A DNA stretch of 64,000 nucleotides, from assembly GCA_018398575.1 (NCBI GenBank), contig JAGTXZ010000018.1:1922001-1986000 (forward strand), given 5' to 3'. Positions within the stretch are counted from its first letter, which is position 1; the number at the start of each line of letters is the position of its first letter. Below are positions 1 through 13,819 of this stretch, piece after piece. The notes below the pieces were generated by a model that was not told the DNA's origin, searched no databases, and saw only the letters and a program-made list of their open reading frames with translations. The position numbers were made by a program, and so were the translations under genes. Source of the DNA: Ampelomyces quisqualis. Its lineage: Eukaryota > Ascomycota > Dothideomycetes > Pleosporales > Phaeosphaeriaceae.

Positions 1-3000
1 TTATAAACTGCGGCTAACTTAGAATCTAAGTAAAACTTCTTATAAATAAGGTAACTTCTTAACTCTATAGCTTTTTATAGATAGACTAAAAATATAACAC
101 TTACTAGAAAAAGAAGTGCCTAAAAGCCTCTTAGAGTTAAAGCTAGCTTTAGAAGAGTTCTTAGAAACCTTGCTAGCACTAAAGTCTAGGCTTTATAAGC
201 CTTTCTAGCTAATAGCTTTATAAAATCTAGCAGCCTAGACTTACTTAGAACTCTAAAGCTACTAAGTTTTTTTACTAGAGTTAGTAAACTAGAATTGCGT
301 AAATTCTTAGAAGGTAATTATTAAGAATAAGAAGGCTAGAAGTAATATAAAAGAGCTTAATAGCTCTAGTTCTCTTAACGCTATATAGAATAACTAGAGA
401 ACCTATTTATAATTAGTAAATAACTCTAAAAAATAATAGAAAAGAATAACTAAAAGAGTATTACCTACTTATAATTTATTAAATACTGCTCTTTAGTAGA
501 AAAGAATAAGCAGTTACTATAAGTACTAGTATTTAGTAGCTTACTCTAGAACCTAAACTATATACATAAGCTAGTAGACTTAAGTATCTAACTAGCTCTT
601 ATATAGTAACTTTATAAGAGCTTAGACTTATTCTTAATAGAAGCTATATAAATAGCGTAGTTAGTATAGCTTAAGATTAGGCTCTTAATATAAGCGTTAT
701 AAATCTTATACTTTTTAGCCTTAGAGTTTTTCTTAAGGCAAAAGTAATCGCCTAAGGTAGAAAGTAACTTATTAATATATAAAGGCCCTTTAGTCTTAAT
801 TACTAAGCTTACCTATTTATCTTTTGAATAAAAACTAATAGTAAGTGATAGTAGATAAGGCTAAGAGGTTTTTTCTGTAGACTAAAGAGCAATAAAAACT
901 AACTAGAGCTTAGTAATAAAAAAGTAGCTTAGCTTCTTATTCTTATTTAATTTAACTAGAGTAAATATTAGTTAGCATATAGCTTAACTTATTAAAGAAT
1001 AAGTACTTACTCTAGTTAATTATATAACTAAAGCTAGAATAGTTAACTTTATACCTATAGACTAAAAAGTAGGTATTTCTATTAGGCCTAGAAATAAGCT
1101 TATTTTTTATTATAGCTTAAAGATAAAGGTAAAGTACTAATAAGAGACTAAGAAAGTATTAGACACTTATGTTAGAAAATCTCTAATTAATAAATAGTAA
1201 AGCATTAACTAAGTAACTATTAATAGTAGCTAAATTAGAAATATAGTACTTTAATATAAGAATACAATAGGTTACTTAAAGAGAAACAGCTAAGTAGGTA
1301 AGAAAGTAGAATAAGTATTAGAGTAAAGTAGTATAGCTATAGTAGATAAGTTATTCTAAAAAGTAAATAGTAGTAGTAAAGTAAGAGAGTTAATAAGTAA
1401 ATAATATAAACTAAGCTAGAGCTAGTTAGAATTACTGTTAATAAGGTAGAGAATCTAAGTAGTAGATTATAATACTATAGTAGTAAGGTTGCGCGTTAGG
1501 TAAGTTTAGAGAAGAAAAGGCGTAGAGTAAGCTACTAGTAATAAGAGTAATAAGAAACTTAATAACTAGTAGAGTAGCTTAAAAAGAGTAGAGCTAAAAG
1601 GTAATATAAAGTTAGCTAGCGTAAGATTAATTATAATAGAAGTAGTCTAAAGCGTTTATATTCTTTAATATAAGTCTACCTAAGTAACACTACTATAATA
1701 CTAGGTAAGGTTAGAATAATGTAGGCTAATAATGCTTTAGCGCTTAAGAAAGAACGCTAGACTATAAGCTAAAGAGGTAGAAAAGATTATAAAATAGATA
1801 CTACTTCTTTCCTAAAGGCCTATTACTTATAATTTTAGTATTATAAAAAGTTTAGAGTTATTTCTTCTTAGAAGTTAGTTCTTTTACTAAATTATTTTAG
1901 TTTTACGTTTAGTATTAAAGAAAAGAGGCTTCTTTCTATAGATTAGAAAATAGATATAGTAAAGTAATATAAGAAGAAAGTCTTAAGAACACTTAGAGTA
2001 TAGCTAAGAGTTTAGACAAGATATAATAGCTAAAGAGCTATTAGAGGTATATAACTAATAATATATACCTAATAATAATAAATTCTATATTAAATCTAAT
2101 AAGCCTTAAAGGTAAATAATACTTTACTATAGCTATAGTTATAAAGAATAAATTAGAGTATAGTTTCTGTTTCTTACTATATAGTTATTTCTATATTTAT
2201 TAATAAAGCCTAAGAATTAATACTAGTATATATATTTAAAGTCTAGTCTCTATATATTCTTCTAGGTATTATTAGTAGTATACTATAATTAACCTATATA
2301 ATAAATATAGTCTCTACGTTATATATAGTAAGCTTCTAGAATAGATTAAGAATAGTTATAATATTATAAAAATATTCTTATTTCTTATCTATGCGTAAAT
2401 AATACTTTAATAAGTTCTTCTTACCTTTTTCTACTACTATCTATACTATAGCTAGCTACTTCTTATAATAGCTAGTCTTATTCTGCTTATTAGTTAGCTT
2501 GGCTATTATTTAATCTAGGAAGTTAAAAAGGTTATTGTATATTAACTATATATATAAGTCCTAAAGTATATTACGATTACTTATTCTATTAGTAGCTATT
2601 TTAAAGTTTACTAGTATACGTATTACTACTCTAAGCTATAACTACTTAGCAGGTACTAGCTAAAGCCTTTTAAGGTTCTAAAAGTCTATAACTATATTAT
2701 TATCTTATAAATTACTAATGCTACCTTATAGGCCCTAATTAAGTATAATTTCTTACTCTAGCTACTTATTAATATAGGTAGCTAGAGAGTAAGCGCGCTT
2801 GCACATATTATAGGTTAAATTCTACCTAGTCTTTATATCTTAGATTATATAGAGTTAACTTTTTAGTAGTATATTAAATTATACCTTTAAAAATTATTTA
2901 AAATGTTTAGAAGATAAATTAATAGTAATATAAATTGCTTAGATCTAGAGAGAGCTTAGTGCGTAGTAAAGAATTGTAATAAAGAGTATAATATACCTTT

Positions 3001-6000
3001 TATAGTAAGTTTAGCACTAATATACTATTATTAATCTAGTAAACGTAATAGCGTTATAGATACTAAGCTTCTTTAATCTTAGGTAAGGCTGTTAGCCTTA
3101 AGTAGGCTATAATATTCTATACTTCTAAGTTAGTAATATAAGTAAGGTAAAGTATAGCATTTCTCTTTATATTCTGAGAAATCCTCTTATTAGTAAAATT
3201 ACTTTCTAGGCTTCTACTAAGAGTACTGTTATTTAAAGCGTTATTTTAGGTGTTAAAACTACTAGTAATAATTTTAATATTTTTGTACTTTTAAGTACCT
3301 ATATAAGATTAGTTACTAGAGAAACCTTAGTGTACTACCTACGTAAAAGTATTAAATCTAATAGAACTTTTCTTATCTACTAACTAATGTTTATATAATA
3401 GGCTTTAATAGCTAAAAAGCTTAGGTAGTTAGTAGTAGACTAGGCGTTAAGAGAAATTAAGATTTTTGTTAAGTAACTAAGATTAGAAAGAACGTTTTTA
3501 GTTACCTACTTATATTATTATTAGAGTATAAGAGTAAACTTATATTAGCTAGGTATTATAGTACTAGGCTAGAAAAATTCTATAAGGTAGTAAGATAAGA
3601 GTTACTCTAATATCTAAAAGGACTAGTTTCTCTAAAGAAGTATCTATATAATTTCTAGTTTAAATTACTAGATAGTAAATAGTTATAGAAGTTATAGACG
3701 TAATAGTATAATAAGTAGAAGAAGCTACCTTATATAGATAGATTCTATAACATTTCTATAACTATTAGACTAAAGGTAGTTACTAAAGTATTATATTCTT
3801 CTTTACTTATTAGTTAGGTATTAAAGTATATACCTATAGTTTAGGTAGTATATATATAGTTTACTACTTTTAATATAAGCTTTTTTTCTAAAGTAAGTCT
3901 ATATAATTACAGAACGTTTAGCTTTATTCTGTTAAGAATTAGAATTATTAGAGTCTAAGGCCTATAACGTATTCTACTACTAGGTATTCTATATAGTATA
4001 TTTAGTAGTATTATTTTAAATTAGCTACTTAGGAATAGAAACTAGTGTCTTAATTCTAGACTTAAGAGTTTAAAAGGCGTTAAGTGTAAAATTATAGAGT
4101 ATTTTAAGTAGATTAGAGTACAGGTTATCTAGAAGTAAAATAAGGTTACTTAGGTCTATTTATGTAATATAAAAGTGTAATAACTAAGTATTAATATCTT
4201 AGAAATAGAAAGTAGTAAATTATAGTAATAATAGAATAGTAATACTATAGTATAGTGTTACTTTAAGTAAAAGAAGTAGGCGTTCTACTAGAAGTGTTAT
4301 TCTTCTAGTTAGGGGCTAGATAGTAGAGCTAAACTTTTAGAAATTAAGAGATTAGTTTTTATAGTAGTAGCAAAATTTTTCAACCTAAACTACATTAGGT
4401 AATAATATATAGTAAATTTAATTATCTATATAACTTATATAACTTAGTGTCTAAATAGCTTTTTTAAGTACTATTAGAAAACCTCTCTTAAGAACTGTTA
4501 CTCTAATTCTTATTCTTCTTATCTTTGTATTTATTAGCTAGTATCTTATAGTATACCTCTAGCTCTTTACTAGAATCTTTAATATTTTTCCTATATTTAG
4601 TTTTATTACGTCTCTTAATGTATAGTCTATTACTAAAGAGCTCGAGAGGCTAAATAAATATAAGAGAAGGTGTAGGCATATACCTTCTAGTAAACTATTT
4701 AGAATAAGTATATAATAAAATAACGTAATAAACTTACTACTAATTCTTATTATTAACTAGAGCTAATATATAAGGCGTTAGCTTATTACAAAATTTAAGC
4801 TTTTTAGCCTTAGCCTATAGTATCTTAAAGCTATTCCTCTTCTAAAGGTATAGTCTATAAGTATACTTCTTTTAAAGCATCTTTTCTACAGCTCTACTAG
4901 GCCTATAAACGTAGGTATAAGCTTAAGCTAATAATTTATTTTACTTTAAGTCTTAAATTACTAAAGAAAACTTCTTTATAATAACGTTTTAGGTGCGTAT
5001 ATTAATTTTTATTAACATAGCCTCTTATTTTTAATTAATTAAAGTAATAGACACTATTAACTACTTAGCTTTATATATAAGTAAACTAATGTAATAAAAA
5101 GGTATAATAACTTACTAGATTACTTAGTATTAAAACGCTTTACTACCTAGGCCTTAAGCTTATACTTAAGTTTCTTAGCTTATTACTTTAAAGACAATAC
5201 CTTACACCTATTATTTTTCTTAACTTTCTTCTTTAGCTAGTATTTAGCTAAAAAGTCTAAGAACTTAGCCTTTATAATAGTAGCTAGCTTCCTAGATTAT
5301 ATAGCGCTACTACTAAGATACCTACTAGAATTAACTTAGAAATTTATTAGGTAGCTTTACTTTAGAGTATTACTACTTTAAGAGTTAAAGATATACCTAT
5401 TCTTGTTATCTCTAGAAATAAAACCCTAGACAAATTAGTATAATTTAAAGTAAAGCTATAAGAATATTACTATTATAAGCTAAACCTACTTCTCTTTCTT
5501 AAAATTTAGTAGAGTTCTAGAAGGAATAGGCAGCTGCCTAAACTACTAGTAGTTATCTTTACTTCTAAAAATTAGCTTTTATAGTTATTTAAGAGGCTGC
5601 TAAGGCCTATATATTTAGTTTTTTTAAGAGTTTATTTTCTTTACTATTTTTTAATAAAGTTCTAACTAAATAAAGTTATAAATATAAATGCAATTTATAA
5701 AAAAAGATTTACTATACACGTTAAGAATACTAAACGTTTACTAAGGTACTTTTGGAAATTAAGCTCTTATTAAGTAATTATAAAGTAGATCTAGAATTAT
5801 TTACTTTTATATATATTAGAAATAAAGATTTAATTTCTCCTTTAAAAGAATAAGAATCTATAATTACTATACTATTTTAAATAACTCTAGTATAGTCTTA
5901 CTCTTATAAAAAGAAATCAAATTTTATAAAATTATTAGATATACACTTTAAATTCAATTTTATTTCGCAAAACTTATATTACCTTACTCTAACCTATAAT

Positions 6001-6010
6001 TAATTTCTTC
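1..6010. other. Heavily RIP-degraded DNA, no recognised gene
   Basis: This is the most eroded stretch of the window. TA, TAG and TAA dominate both strands and even ACA and GCA are scarce. Short Gln-to-stop frames can be followed on either strand, for example minus-strand frames below about 1.1 kb, but none gave a motif I could name. No LTR pair, terminal inverted repeat, tRNA or rRNA was found. It is most likely one or more old transposons that went through more rounds of mutation than the rest of the window. Confidence 0.6.
1502..2050 (+). pseudogene. Unrecognised degenerate reading frame
   Basis: A plus-strand frame runs here with stops only where a Gln or Trp codon could have stood. It starts with a basic stretch (Glu-Lys-Lys-Arg-Arg-Arg), passes through a Gln-rich region and ends in a Lys/Arg-rich helical segment. 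The bias of stops toward former Gln positions suggests real coding ancestry. No catalytic motif is visible and the family is unknown. A DNA-transposon or retroelement protein would fit the setting, but that is only inference. Confidence 0.3.
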
Positions 6011-6064
6011 TAACCTAATCTCTATCTACTTTTAGTATAGATTATAGAGGTAGAGGTTAGGTTA
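6011..6064. repeat. Imperfect hairpin ahead of copia C
   Basis: The arms 6011-6028 and 6047-6064 are inverted copies separated by about 18 bases. The mismatches are of the G-to-A / C-to-T type, so the hairpin was probably better before mutation. It lies just upstream of the copia C reverse-transcriptase frame. It could be part of an old element end or a structured leader; nothing decides between these. Confidence 0.45.
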
Positions 6065-6109
6065 GGTATAGAGTCTTACGTAAAGGTATCTTACTATAAT
6101 CTAACTTCT

Positions 6110-7720
6110 ATCTATTTACTACTATAAATACACGTAAGTAATCTACTACTTCTATCTAAAACCTAGAAATAACTACTATATTATCTTCTTTAATCTATAT
6201 TTAAACTAGTCTTAAGAAAAGAGCTAGAATAGTAATAGAAAGCAATAATATAGACTATATAACTTATAAAAGAAGTACTATTTAGACCTTTTTCTCTAAA
6301 ATAGGTAGAGACCTATAAAAAGAATAAGAATAGAAACCTTCTTAAGTGTAAAGCTTAGATTATTATATAAAGTAATCTATAAGAAAAAGATACCTTACAC
6401 TTAACCTATATTACTACTCTTATAGTATAATTATTTAGAGCCTTAATTACTCTTACTACTTACTTTAATCTAAAGATACTATAATCTAATATAGTAGAAG
6501 TATTTGTTAATACTCTAATTACTAAGAACAAACTAGTTTTTATAATCTACTAGAAAGTTTTTAAGAGCTAGAAGTATATATTAGGCTTAATTAAGCTTTA
6601 TATAAACTATTAGACTTGCTACTCTTATAGTATAAAGAGTTTACTAGAACCTTAAGATTACTTAGACTTTAAGCTTCTTAAGAGAAACCTTACTTTTTTT
6701 TATTTAGAATTCAAAGGTCCTAATATTATTCTACGTTAATAATATCCTTTTTATAGTCTACTAGAGCTTATATTAAAAGCTAAGAGGCTTTAGTATAAAA
6801 TTAAAGCTAAATAGAAGATCTTAGAGTAGAGAAAATAAAACTAGGTTCTAAGGATTAGAGTAATTTATAATTAAAGTTTTAGAATAATTATTATATTAGT
6901 ATATAATATATATATAACCAAGGTATCTAAGATATTTCCTCTAATAAACTTAAGTTTTCTAATAATAGTTCTTATTTTAGAAGAACTAATAAAGAACTAT
7001 AGTAAAGTAATAAAACTATAAATAAAAAGGTAATAGAAAAAAGTAGAATTAGTCTTATATATTCCAATTGTATTAAGGTTAGGTATAGCCTTTATAGTAT
7101 CTAAACTCTTTTATTTTCTAACTAATTAAAGTAAGTAATATATAAAGGTGGTTTATTAGGTTATATCTTACTTTTACTAAACGCGCTATAAATTATTCTA
7201 ATTTAGTAAATATAATAGGCTAGACCTAATAATATATAGAGATACCTTAACTATTTATAAATAATCTAAAAATCTTAAAATTCTTTTATAGATATATTAT
7301 TTTACTTTTTAGTAGAGCAATTCTATAGAAGGTAGTAAGGTAGAAAAAAATTTCTACCTTAATAATAGAAGTAGAACTTCTAGCTCTAGAATAGATATAT
7401 AAGAAATCTATAGCCTTATAAAGATTCTTTAAAGAGCTATACTTTAATCTAGGTAATCTATAGATAATCTAGTGTAATAATTAGCAAATAATCTAACTTT
7501 TAGTAAAAATAAAAAGTAGATTTATACTAAGCTTATAGAAATAGATACTTAAAATATATTGCTTAGAGAAGAGTATTTAAAAGAATTGTTTTTAGTATAG
7601 TATCTAAAAACAAATAAGATGCCTTTAGTAAAATTTGTAAAAAACTTTTCTTCTTTATAATTTCTTATCTTTAAGAATTAGCTTAACCTAAAAAAACTTA
7701 TATAGATTTATTAAGGTAGG
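6110..7720 (+). pseudogene. pol: Copia C: Ty1/copia reverse transcriptase and RNase H remnant
   Basis: A degenerate Ty1/copia pol C-terminus copies element RNA into cDNA in intact relatives. The reverse transcriptase part can be read from about 6.13 kb, including a FRALIALAAYFNL-like segment. The catalytic Tyr-Val-Asp-Asp motif sits at 6732-6743 and reads YVNN because both Asp codons became Asn. RNase H follows, with a 'KNKKQIYTKL'-like stretch near 7.5 kb and 'TNKMPL' near 7.61 kb, matching the usual 'NPADGLTK' end region. Stops replace Gln/Trp. I see no convincing gag or integrase upstream and no matched LTR, so this is a truncated or over-degraded copy. It differs clearly from the copia A/B family. 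Confidence 0.85.
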
Positions 7721-10700
7721 AGAAGATACTAATAAAAAATAGGTAGGTAAATAAGGCTTAAGGCCTACTCTAACAGAGTAAAGAACTATCTAAAATAAAA
7801 AGAAAATACTTATTAAATATCTTAATAATCTATCTCTTTCTTAATTTACCTAACAAATTCTACTAGGTCTTATAAACTTTATAGATATAATTAAGGTTAG
7901 ACTTAATTACTATTATACTATTATAAACGCTATTCTAAGAATTAAATATCCTATTCTAAATATTATTAAAGGTAGAAATTAGCTACTACCTACTCTTTAT
8001 AAGTATCTTTAAGAACTTTACTTAATTAGATATAGATATATTATAAAATATAAATTAAGCGTTAGTAGCGTTATTAATAGAATAAGTAGACTACATTACT
8101 TATAAAGCTCTTAACGTTTATAAGCTAAATCTCTTTTTTTAGGTTATAGGTTAAACTAATAATTAAAAATTAGAATTTAAGGCATAGAGTAATAAATGCT
8201 ATAGCTAGAAAGGTTATTACTATTAAATTTTAAGATTAGCGTAATTTAAAACGTACTATAACTAAGTAATTAAGATATATATAACTTATATAAAGTAATT
8301 TACAATTTTTACTTACTATTAATTAAATAATTAACTAATAGCTTAAGTAATAGAATAGTAGTTTCTAAAGAATAATAAATAACTTTACGTTTAGGTATAA
8401 CCTTAGAATTAGACTTAATTAAAAGCTACTTATACTGTTTAAGATATAGTACTGTAAGAATATCTTTAATTAGCTATAGGCTGCTAGCTTTTAACGTAGT
8501 AGTAGTAGTATAGAATAGCTAAAAGCTACTACCTTAATTAATAGTAGTAATAGTTATAGAAAAGTAATTACTAATTACATTACTATTAAACTCTTACCCA
8601 AAAGTAGAACGTATCTTAGTATTAGTTTATCTAGAAATTAAAGTAGTATAAACTTACTTTATAATTATATCTTAACAGCGTCTTAGAAGTAACTTCTTAA
8701 GCGTTGTCTTATCTAAAATAACTAGTATAGTTATTTCTATAGTAATTAAAAAAACTAAGAAGAAGTATAGTTAAGAGCTTAATAAAACAAACTAGAGTAA
8801 ACCTTCTACTAGACTTACTAATTAGATTAGTTTACTATTTACTACTAGTAATAGAAGTACTTATCTGTAACTTTAAGTAAGTAGATAGATTACTAGTAAA
8901 GCTTATAATAGTAAGTAATCTACTCTATAGAACTACCTAATAATCTAAAGATAGAGATTTAGAATTACTAAAGTAATCTAATACTTAAAGCCCTAGGTAA
9001 AACTTACCTCTAGGTAAAATTACCTTTAATAGATTTCTTATACTTAGAAGATAAATTATCTTCTTCTTTTTAACGCTATATATAATTACAAAATATTTTG
9101 TTATATTAAGTATTTTTTAGAATAGCCTATATACCTCTTTTTAATTAACTTTAAAAGACTTAGTTAATATTACTAATTTATTAAGCAGCGTAGTAGAACT
9201 TAATTTATAAGAAGCTAAAGGCGTAATTAGAGCTAATAGTATAATTTTAGCTAGAAGAGTAATTAGAGTAAGAAGACTATAAGCTTAAGCTTAAGTAATA
9301 ATAGTAGGCGTAGGCTAATAAAGTAATTTTTAACATAAGCTTATTATTTAAGAAGTTAGAATATTTTAAATAATAATACTCTTCTTTAATAAGGTACTAT
9401 CTTAATTACTTAGATTAGGCTAATAATTATTTACTTTAGTTTTCTTTTTTAAAGCTAATTACTTACCTTTACTATTAAGCTTACGTAAAACGCTATAAAT
9501 AATCTAAAGAAGTACCTTAAAGTAATAATCCTACTTAATATACTATAAATATTAGAAACAATTTCTTAACTAAAAGATATTAAGTATACTAGATTTATAC
9601 GCTAAAGTAACTCTATAGAGAATATATTAATTAGTACTTATATATTATTAAATATTACTATTAGACTATACTTAAGGTTAGAATAATATAGAAAGAAGAA
9701 TTTAGAAAGAACAATTTAAATTTATTTATATACTAATAAGTATATATATATATATATTATAATTAAAGTATAAATTACTATATAAATTATAGATATAGAA
9801 ATATATTCTAGTAAAAGCGTTTTTTTCTATTAGAGTATATAACTTCTTGGTATGTTAGAAGTATATATAAGATTACTTTTCTTTTCTTTCTATTTCTTTT
9901 ATACTAGGCTTTGTTATATAAGGCGTTATAGCTAATTACTTTATTCTTTTTAGTTTTTAATATCTAGACTTATATTATCCAAAATATTACGTTTTAAAAT
10001 ACTTTTATAGATAGTCTAATTAGTAGTATTACACGTAACTACTTTAGTAGGTAGATTTATAAAAGTAAAAAATAGAACTATAGTTTAATTAGCTAGAGCT
10101 ATAGAGGCTCTAACTAACTAATTAACTAGATCCTTAGATAGTAATAATAGCCTAGTAAGAAGAAAAGTAGTAACTAGATCTATAGAAGTAGAATTTATAA
10201 TATCTATCTTATGTTTTACCTTTGTAAGATTATAATATATCTTTTTTTTATTACTCTATATTACGCTTACTTTATAGTAGTAGACTTAATAAGAAGTAAA
10301 AAGAGTAGAAGTATTATTAATCTTATATATATTAGCTACTAGTATAGTAGAAAACTAAAACTAATAGTATTATCTACTAGAATAGTATCTTTAGCTTAAT
10401 TAATATAAGTACTCTTAATACTCTTTAGCTTTTCTAGAATTTATATATTTAGTAACGCAGAATAGTTTCTCTTATCTAGATAATTAGCTAAAGTAGTAAA
10501 AGATAGTAATAGATTAGAATCTAAAGCTATACTTATAGCAGGTATAGTTATATATAGAGTAAAAGTAAAGGTTTTACTTCTAGCTTCTTTTAATTGTAAT
10601 AAAGTAGACTTTAAGACCTTATAGAAATTAAGATTTTTCTTATTAGCTTTTACCTTCTAAGTAATAAAGGTAGAATTAATTATACTCTATAGTAATATAT

Positions 10701-10740
10701 TAGAAATATTCTTATATAACTTATTATACGTTAGAAAAAA
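7721..10740. other. Unresolved degraded DNA downstream of copia C
   Basis: A purine run near 7.71-7.73 kb follows the copia C pol frame and could be its polypurine tract, so a 3' LTR may begin about there, but no partner copy exists in the window to prove it. Beyond that the strand is saturated with stops in all frames. Small inverted repeats occur around 10.09 kb. No gene, RNA or terminal repeat could be supported. Confidence 0.5.
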
Positions 10741-10965
10741 TTAAGATTTGTCTAGTTAGCTTAGTCGCAGCAACCCGCAGCTGCCTAACAGCAATACTAT
10801 CTACTAAATAATTTACTAAAGTTACTTTACTTACTTCTAGTCGCTAGTAACCTAATAGTAACCTAATAGTAAGTTACTTATGTTACTTATATTACCTGTA
10901 TTACCTATGTTACTTATGTTACTAGTATTACTAGTGTTGCTAGTGTTACTAGATTTAACAATTAA
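10741..10965. repeat. Dispersed repeat, copy 1 (partner at 23.5 kb)
   Basis: About 190-220 bases here align with 23499-23690. Both copies begin with an A(A)GATT...CTA(A/G)TTAGC segment, carry the same 'GCCTAACAGCAATACT' core, and end in short GTYRCTAGTGTYRCT-type tandem units. This copy is strongly mutated (gtcgct has become gttact or gttgct), while the partner keeps GTCGCT. It marks the left edge of the region holding the Plavaka-type transposon, so it may be one terminus of that element. The homology could equally be an independent small insertion. Confidence 0.7.
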
Positions 10966-11499
10966 GAACTATTAAGTACTACAGCACTAGTAGAACTATA
11001 TACTACAGCTAGCTACCTATATCTTTACACTCTTATAGCGTAGGCTAACTAAGCTAGTTCTTCTTATCTACTTATATAGGCTTTTTAATTAAGTATAGTA
11101 TAGTTAAATTACACTTCTTTAAAAAGAAACTAGCCTAGACGCAGCTACTAGGCTTAACATTTTATAAGGTATAGGTTAGCAGGTATACAACGCGCTTTAT
11201 ATATAGACAGCTATAACTACTACTACTACTTATAGAGTAGTAACTATCTTGCTAGTTAGTTGTATTAGAATTATATACTGTGTCTGCTAGTGCTGCACTA
11301 TCTGCTATAGTAGTCTACACTATTATGTTATATTAAGGCTAACCTAATAGTATCTACGCGTTACACTAGTAAAAGTATATTAAGTTATTATAACATTTAC
11401 TACGCCTGCTATTTATAACTACTTAATAATACTCTATTTCTTCTTTGTACTATTATACTAACCTATTACACTTATCTAGTTTTAGTTGCTATTTCTCTT

Positions 11500-12060
11500 T
11501 AGTTAAGGCAATTACGTTAAGTATATTACCTTTAATTATAATATTATAGGCCTACGTTAAAAATTCTTTCTATGCGTTTTCTGCTATAATGCTCTAGCTA
11601 CCTCTATAGTTCTTAAACTATAGCTGTTTATCTACCTTATAAAGGTATTCTAGTATAAGTTTATCTGCATATCTATACTCTTCTAGTAAAACATCTTTTA
11701 CTTTACCTAATACTTTACGTACACGTATATAGATAGTATTCTATATAAGTTATTATATATTATATTATATTTAGACCTACTTATATTATTAGTGTCTTTG
11801 TGTAAGACTTTCTTCTTCTTTCTAACATCTTTCTCTTTATTCTTTTCTATTAAGTAGTTTACCTTCTTCTTCTCTTTGTTATTATAATTATCTATAAGCG
11901 TATTATAGCAATCTTACTTCTCTTTTGTATAGTTAGCTAGGATATTATCTACGTTATTATTATAGGTATCTTTTAGTACTAAAATATTAGCTTTGTTATT
12001 TTCTTATTAGTTTATGTATATAGTAATATTCTGTTATATATTATTCTATATAAGAATCTG
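11500..12060 (-). pseudogene. Basic coiled-coil frame, accessory ORF of the Plavaka-type element
   Basis: A minus-strand frame with stops only at Gln-type positions encodes a highly charged helix. It includes segments such as 'KREVRLLQYAYRQL' and 'REKDVRKKKKVLHKDTN', with heptad-like spacing of Leu/Val and many Glu, Lys and Gln. I do not recognise a family. It lies downstream of the transposase in the same orientation, so it could be a second protein of the same transposon. No start codon could be assigned. Confidence 0.4.
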
Positions 12061-13450
12061 TTAAATACCTTCTAGGTTCTTCTATTTTTTGTAAATAGCA
12101 TTAAAGTAGTTTACTTTCTGTTAGCTAATGCTATATATAGAACTTGTAACATACTTTCTATAGTGTGTCTATAGAAGAGTATAGTTTTTCTAGTACTATT
12201 ATTATTAAATTCTTTTATTACGTTAAATATAACTAAGCCTATTAGTGCTACTATATTTACACTTAGTTTATTAAACTTCTTTTAATTTCTAGTTATTGTA
12301 GTAATACTCTATTTTCTGTTATTATAGAATAACTATACTATTACTACTATAAGACTAGGGTTTAGAAATCTAGCAGATTAAAGCTGTCTTTAGTTAGCTA
12401 GTATAGCTATTTTAGAAGTGTACTTATATTCTTTAGGTCTTGTAGTAGGTAAACAAAGTCTTTAAGTAGTTTACTAGGCTTAAGAACCTATCTATCTAGG
12501 TAGTTTAATATATAAGTACTAGTAATTTTTAGTTATTTTTACTTTATTACGTAGGTCTGCAAGTTACTACACATGTCTAGTATCTAGGCGCCTACTATTA
12601 GCTACTATTCTTAGTAGGCTATAATAGTACTTATATAGTAGGTAGCTTCTTTATACAGTGTTAAGCTAATATGCAATTAAACTAATAATAGTAGAGTATT
12701 TTATACTTCTATTTAAGCGTCTAGCAGTATTTAGGCGTATACATACCTGCGTATATTAAGCTATAGTATTATTACTATACTATATAGTATCTTTCTATTA
12801 TTAGTAAGTAGTTGCGTTACTAGGATAACTTTTACCTTCTCTAGTATAGTCTTATTTTCTAGTAATACACTTTCTTTTACCTAGCGTTTTTCTTTCTTCT
12901 ATAGTAGTAACTTAAATAAGTCTGCACTAGATAAGAAGAGTTTTAACTCTATAATAGTTAGAACTACTTAATTATATATAATAAGGCATCTTCCTATAAT
13001 ATAATAGCCTTAAGTCTAATAGCAGTTCTTTTTTAACTACTAACATTTTTTATATATTAGTTCTATAGGTTTTTAGTTTGTGTTAGCTTATTGTGCTTAT
13101 ACTACTACTGTGTCTAGATTTCTCTTGTTAATAAGTAAGTAAGGCTATAGATCTAGAAGTGTATAGTATTTAATCTTTAGGCTGTCTTATTAGGTAACTT
13201 TTTAGTTAGGCTAGTGTAGTAGTTAGTTATACTTCTATTTTAATTCTAGAGTTATGGCTTAAGAATAGTAGTGTTAGAGTCTAGACAGTTTTTAGTCTCT
13301 GCAGCGTCTTAGTTTTTAGTATATAAGTTCTAGAGTTATATTCTCTAAAAGCCTAACCTTTATACTATTATTTGTTAGCGCTTGTTTTAGCGCTTGTTTA
13401 GATAGAGATATAGTGTGCTGCTAATATTACTTAAATTTACTACTTAGTAT
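12061..13450. other. Degraded DNA between accessory frames
   Basis: Short minus-strand fragments can be read but not joined into one frame. No motif, RNA gene or terminal repeat was recognised. It is probably the rest of the accessory coding region of the transposon. Confidence 0.4.
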
Positions 13451-13460
13451 AGAGTATACT

Positions 13461-13815
13461 GTGCTAGTATATATAATAGTTGTCTTCTATTAGCATAAAT
13501 AGTTATACGCGTAATATAAGTAATTAGGCTTTTCTTTATTCTTAACTACGTGCTAGTGTATATAATAGTTGTCTACTATTAGCACAAATAGTTGTGCGCG
13601 TAATATAGGTAATTAGGTACCTTTCTATTCTTAACTAAATATTAGCGTATATAATAGCTGTCTACTATTAGTATAAATAGTAGTGCGCGCAATACAAGTA
13701 ATTAAGTACTCTTCTATTCTTCTATTCTTTACTAAATGTTAGCGCATATAATAGTTGTCTACTATTAGTATAAATAGTTATGCGCGTAATATAGGCAATC
13801 TAGTAGCTCTATACA
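13461..13815. repeat. Tandem repeat, four units of about 89 bp
   Basis: Units start at about 13461, 13550, 13640 and 13737. The first steps are 89-90 bases; the last is longer because of an extra TTCTATTC duplication. Each unit holds 'ATAATAGTTGTCTACTATTAG', which is close to self-complementary, followed by a GCGCGTAATA motif. Differences between units are mostly C/T and G/A. The array lies between two minus-strand frames of the Plavaka-type region and may be a spacer or subterminal array. Confidence 0.85.
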
Positions 13816-13819
13816 TAGA

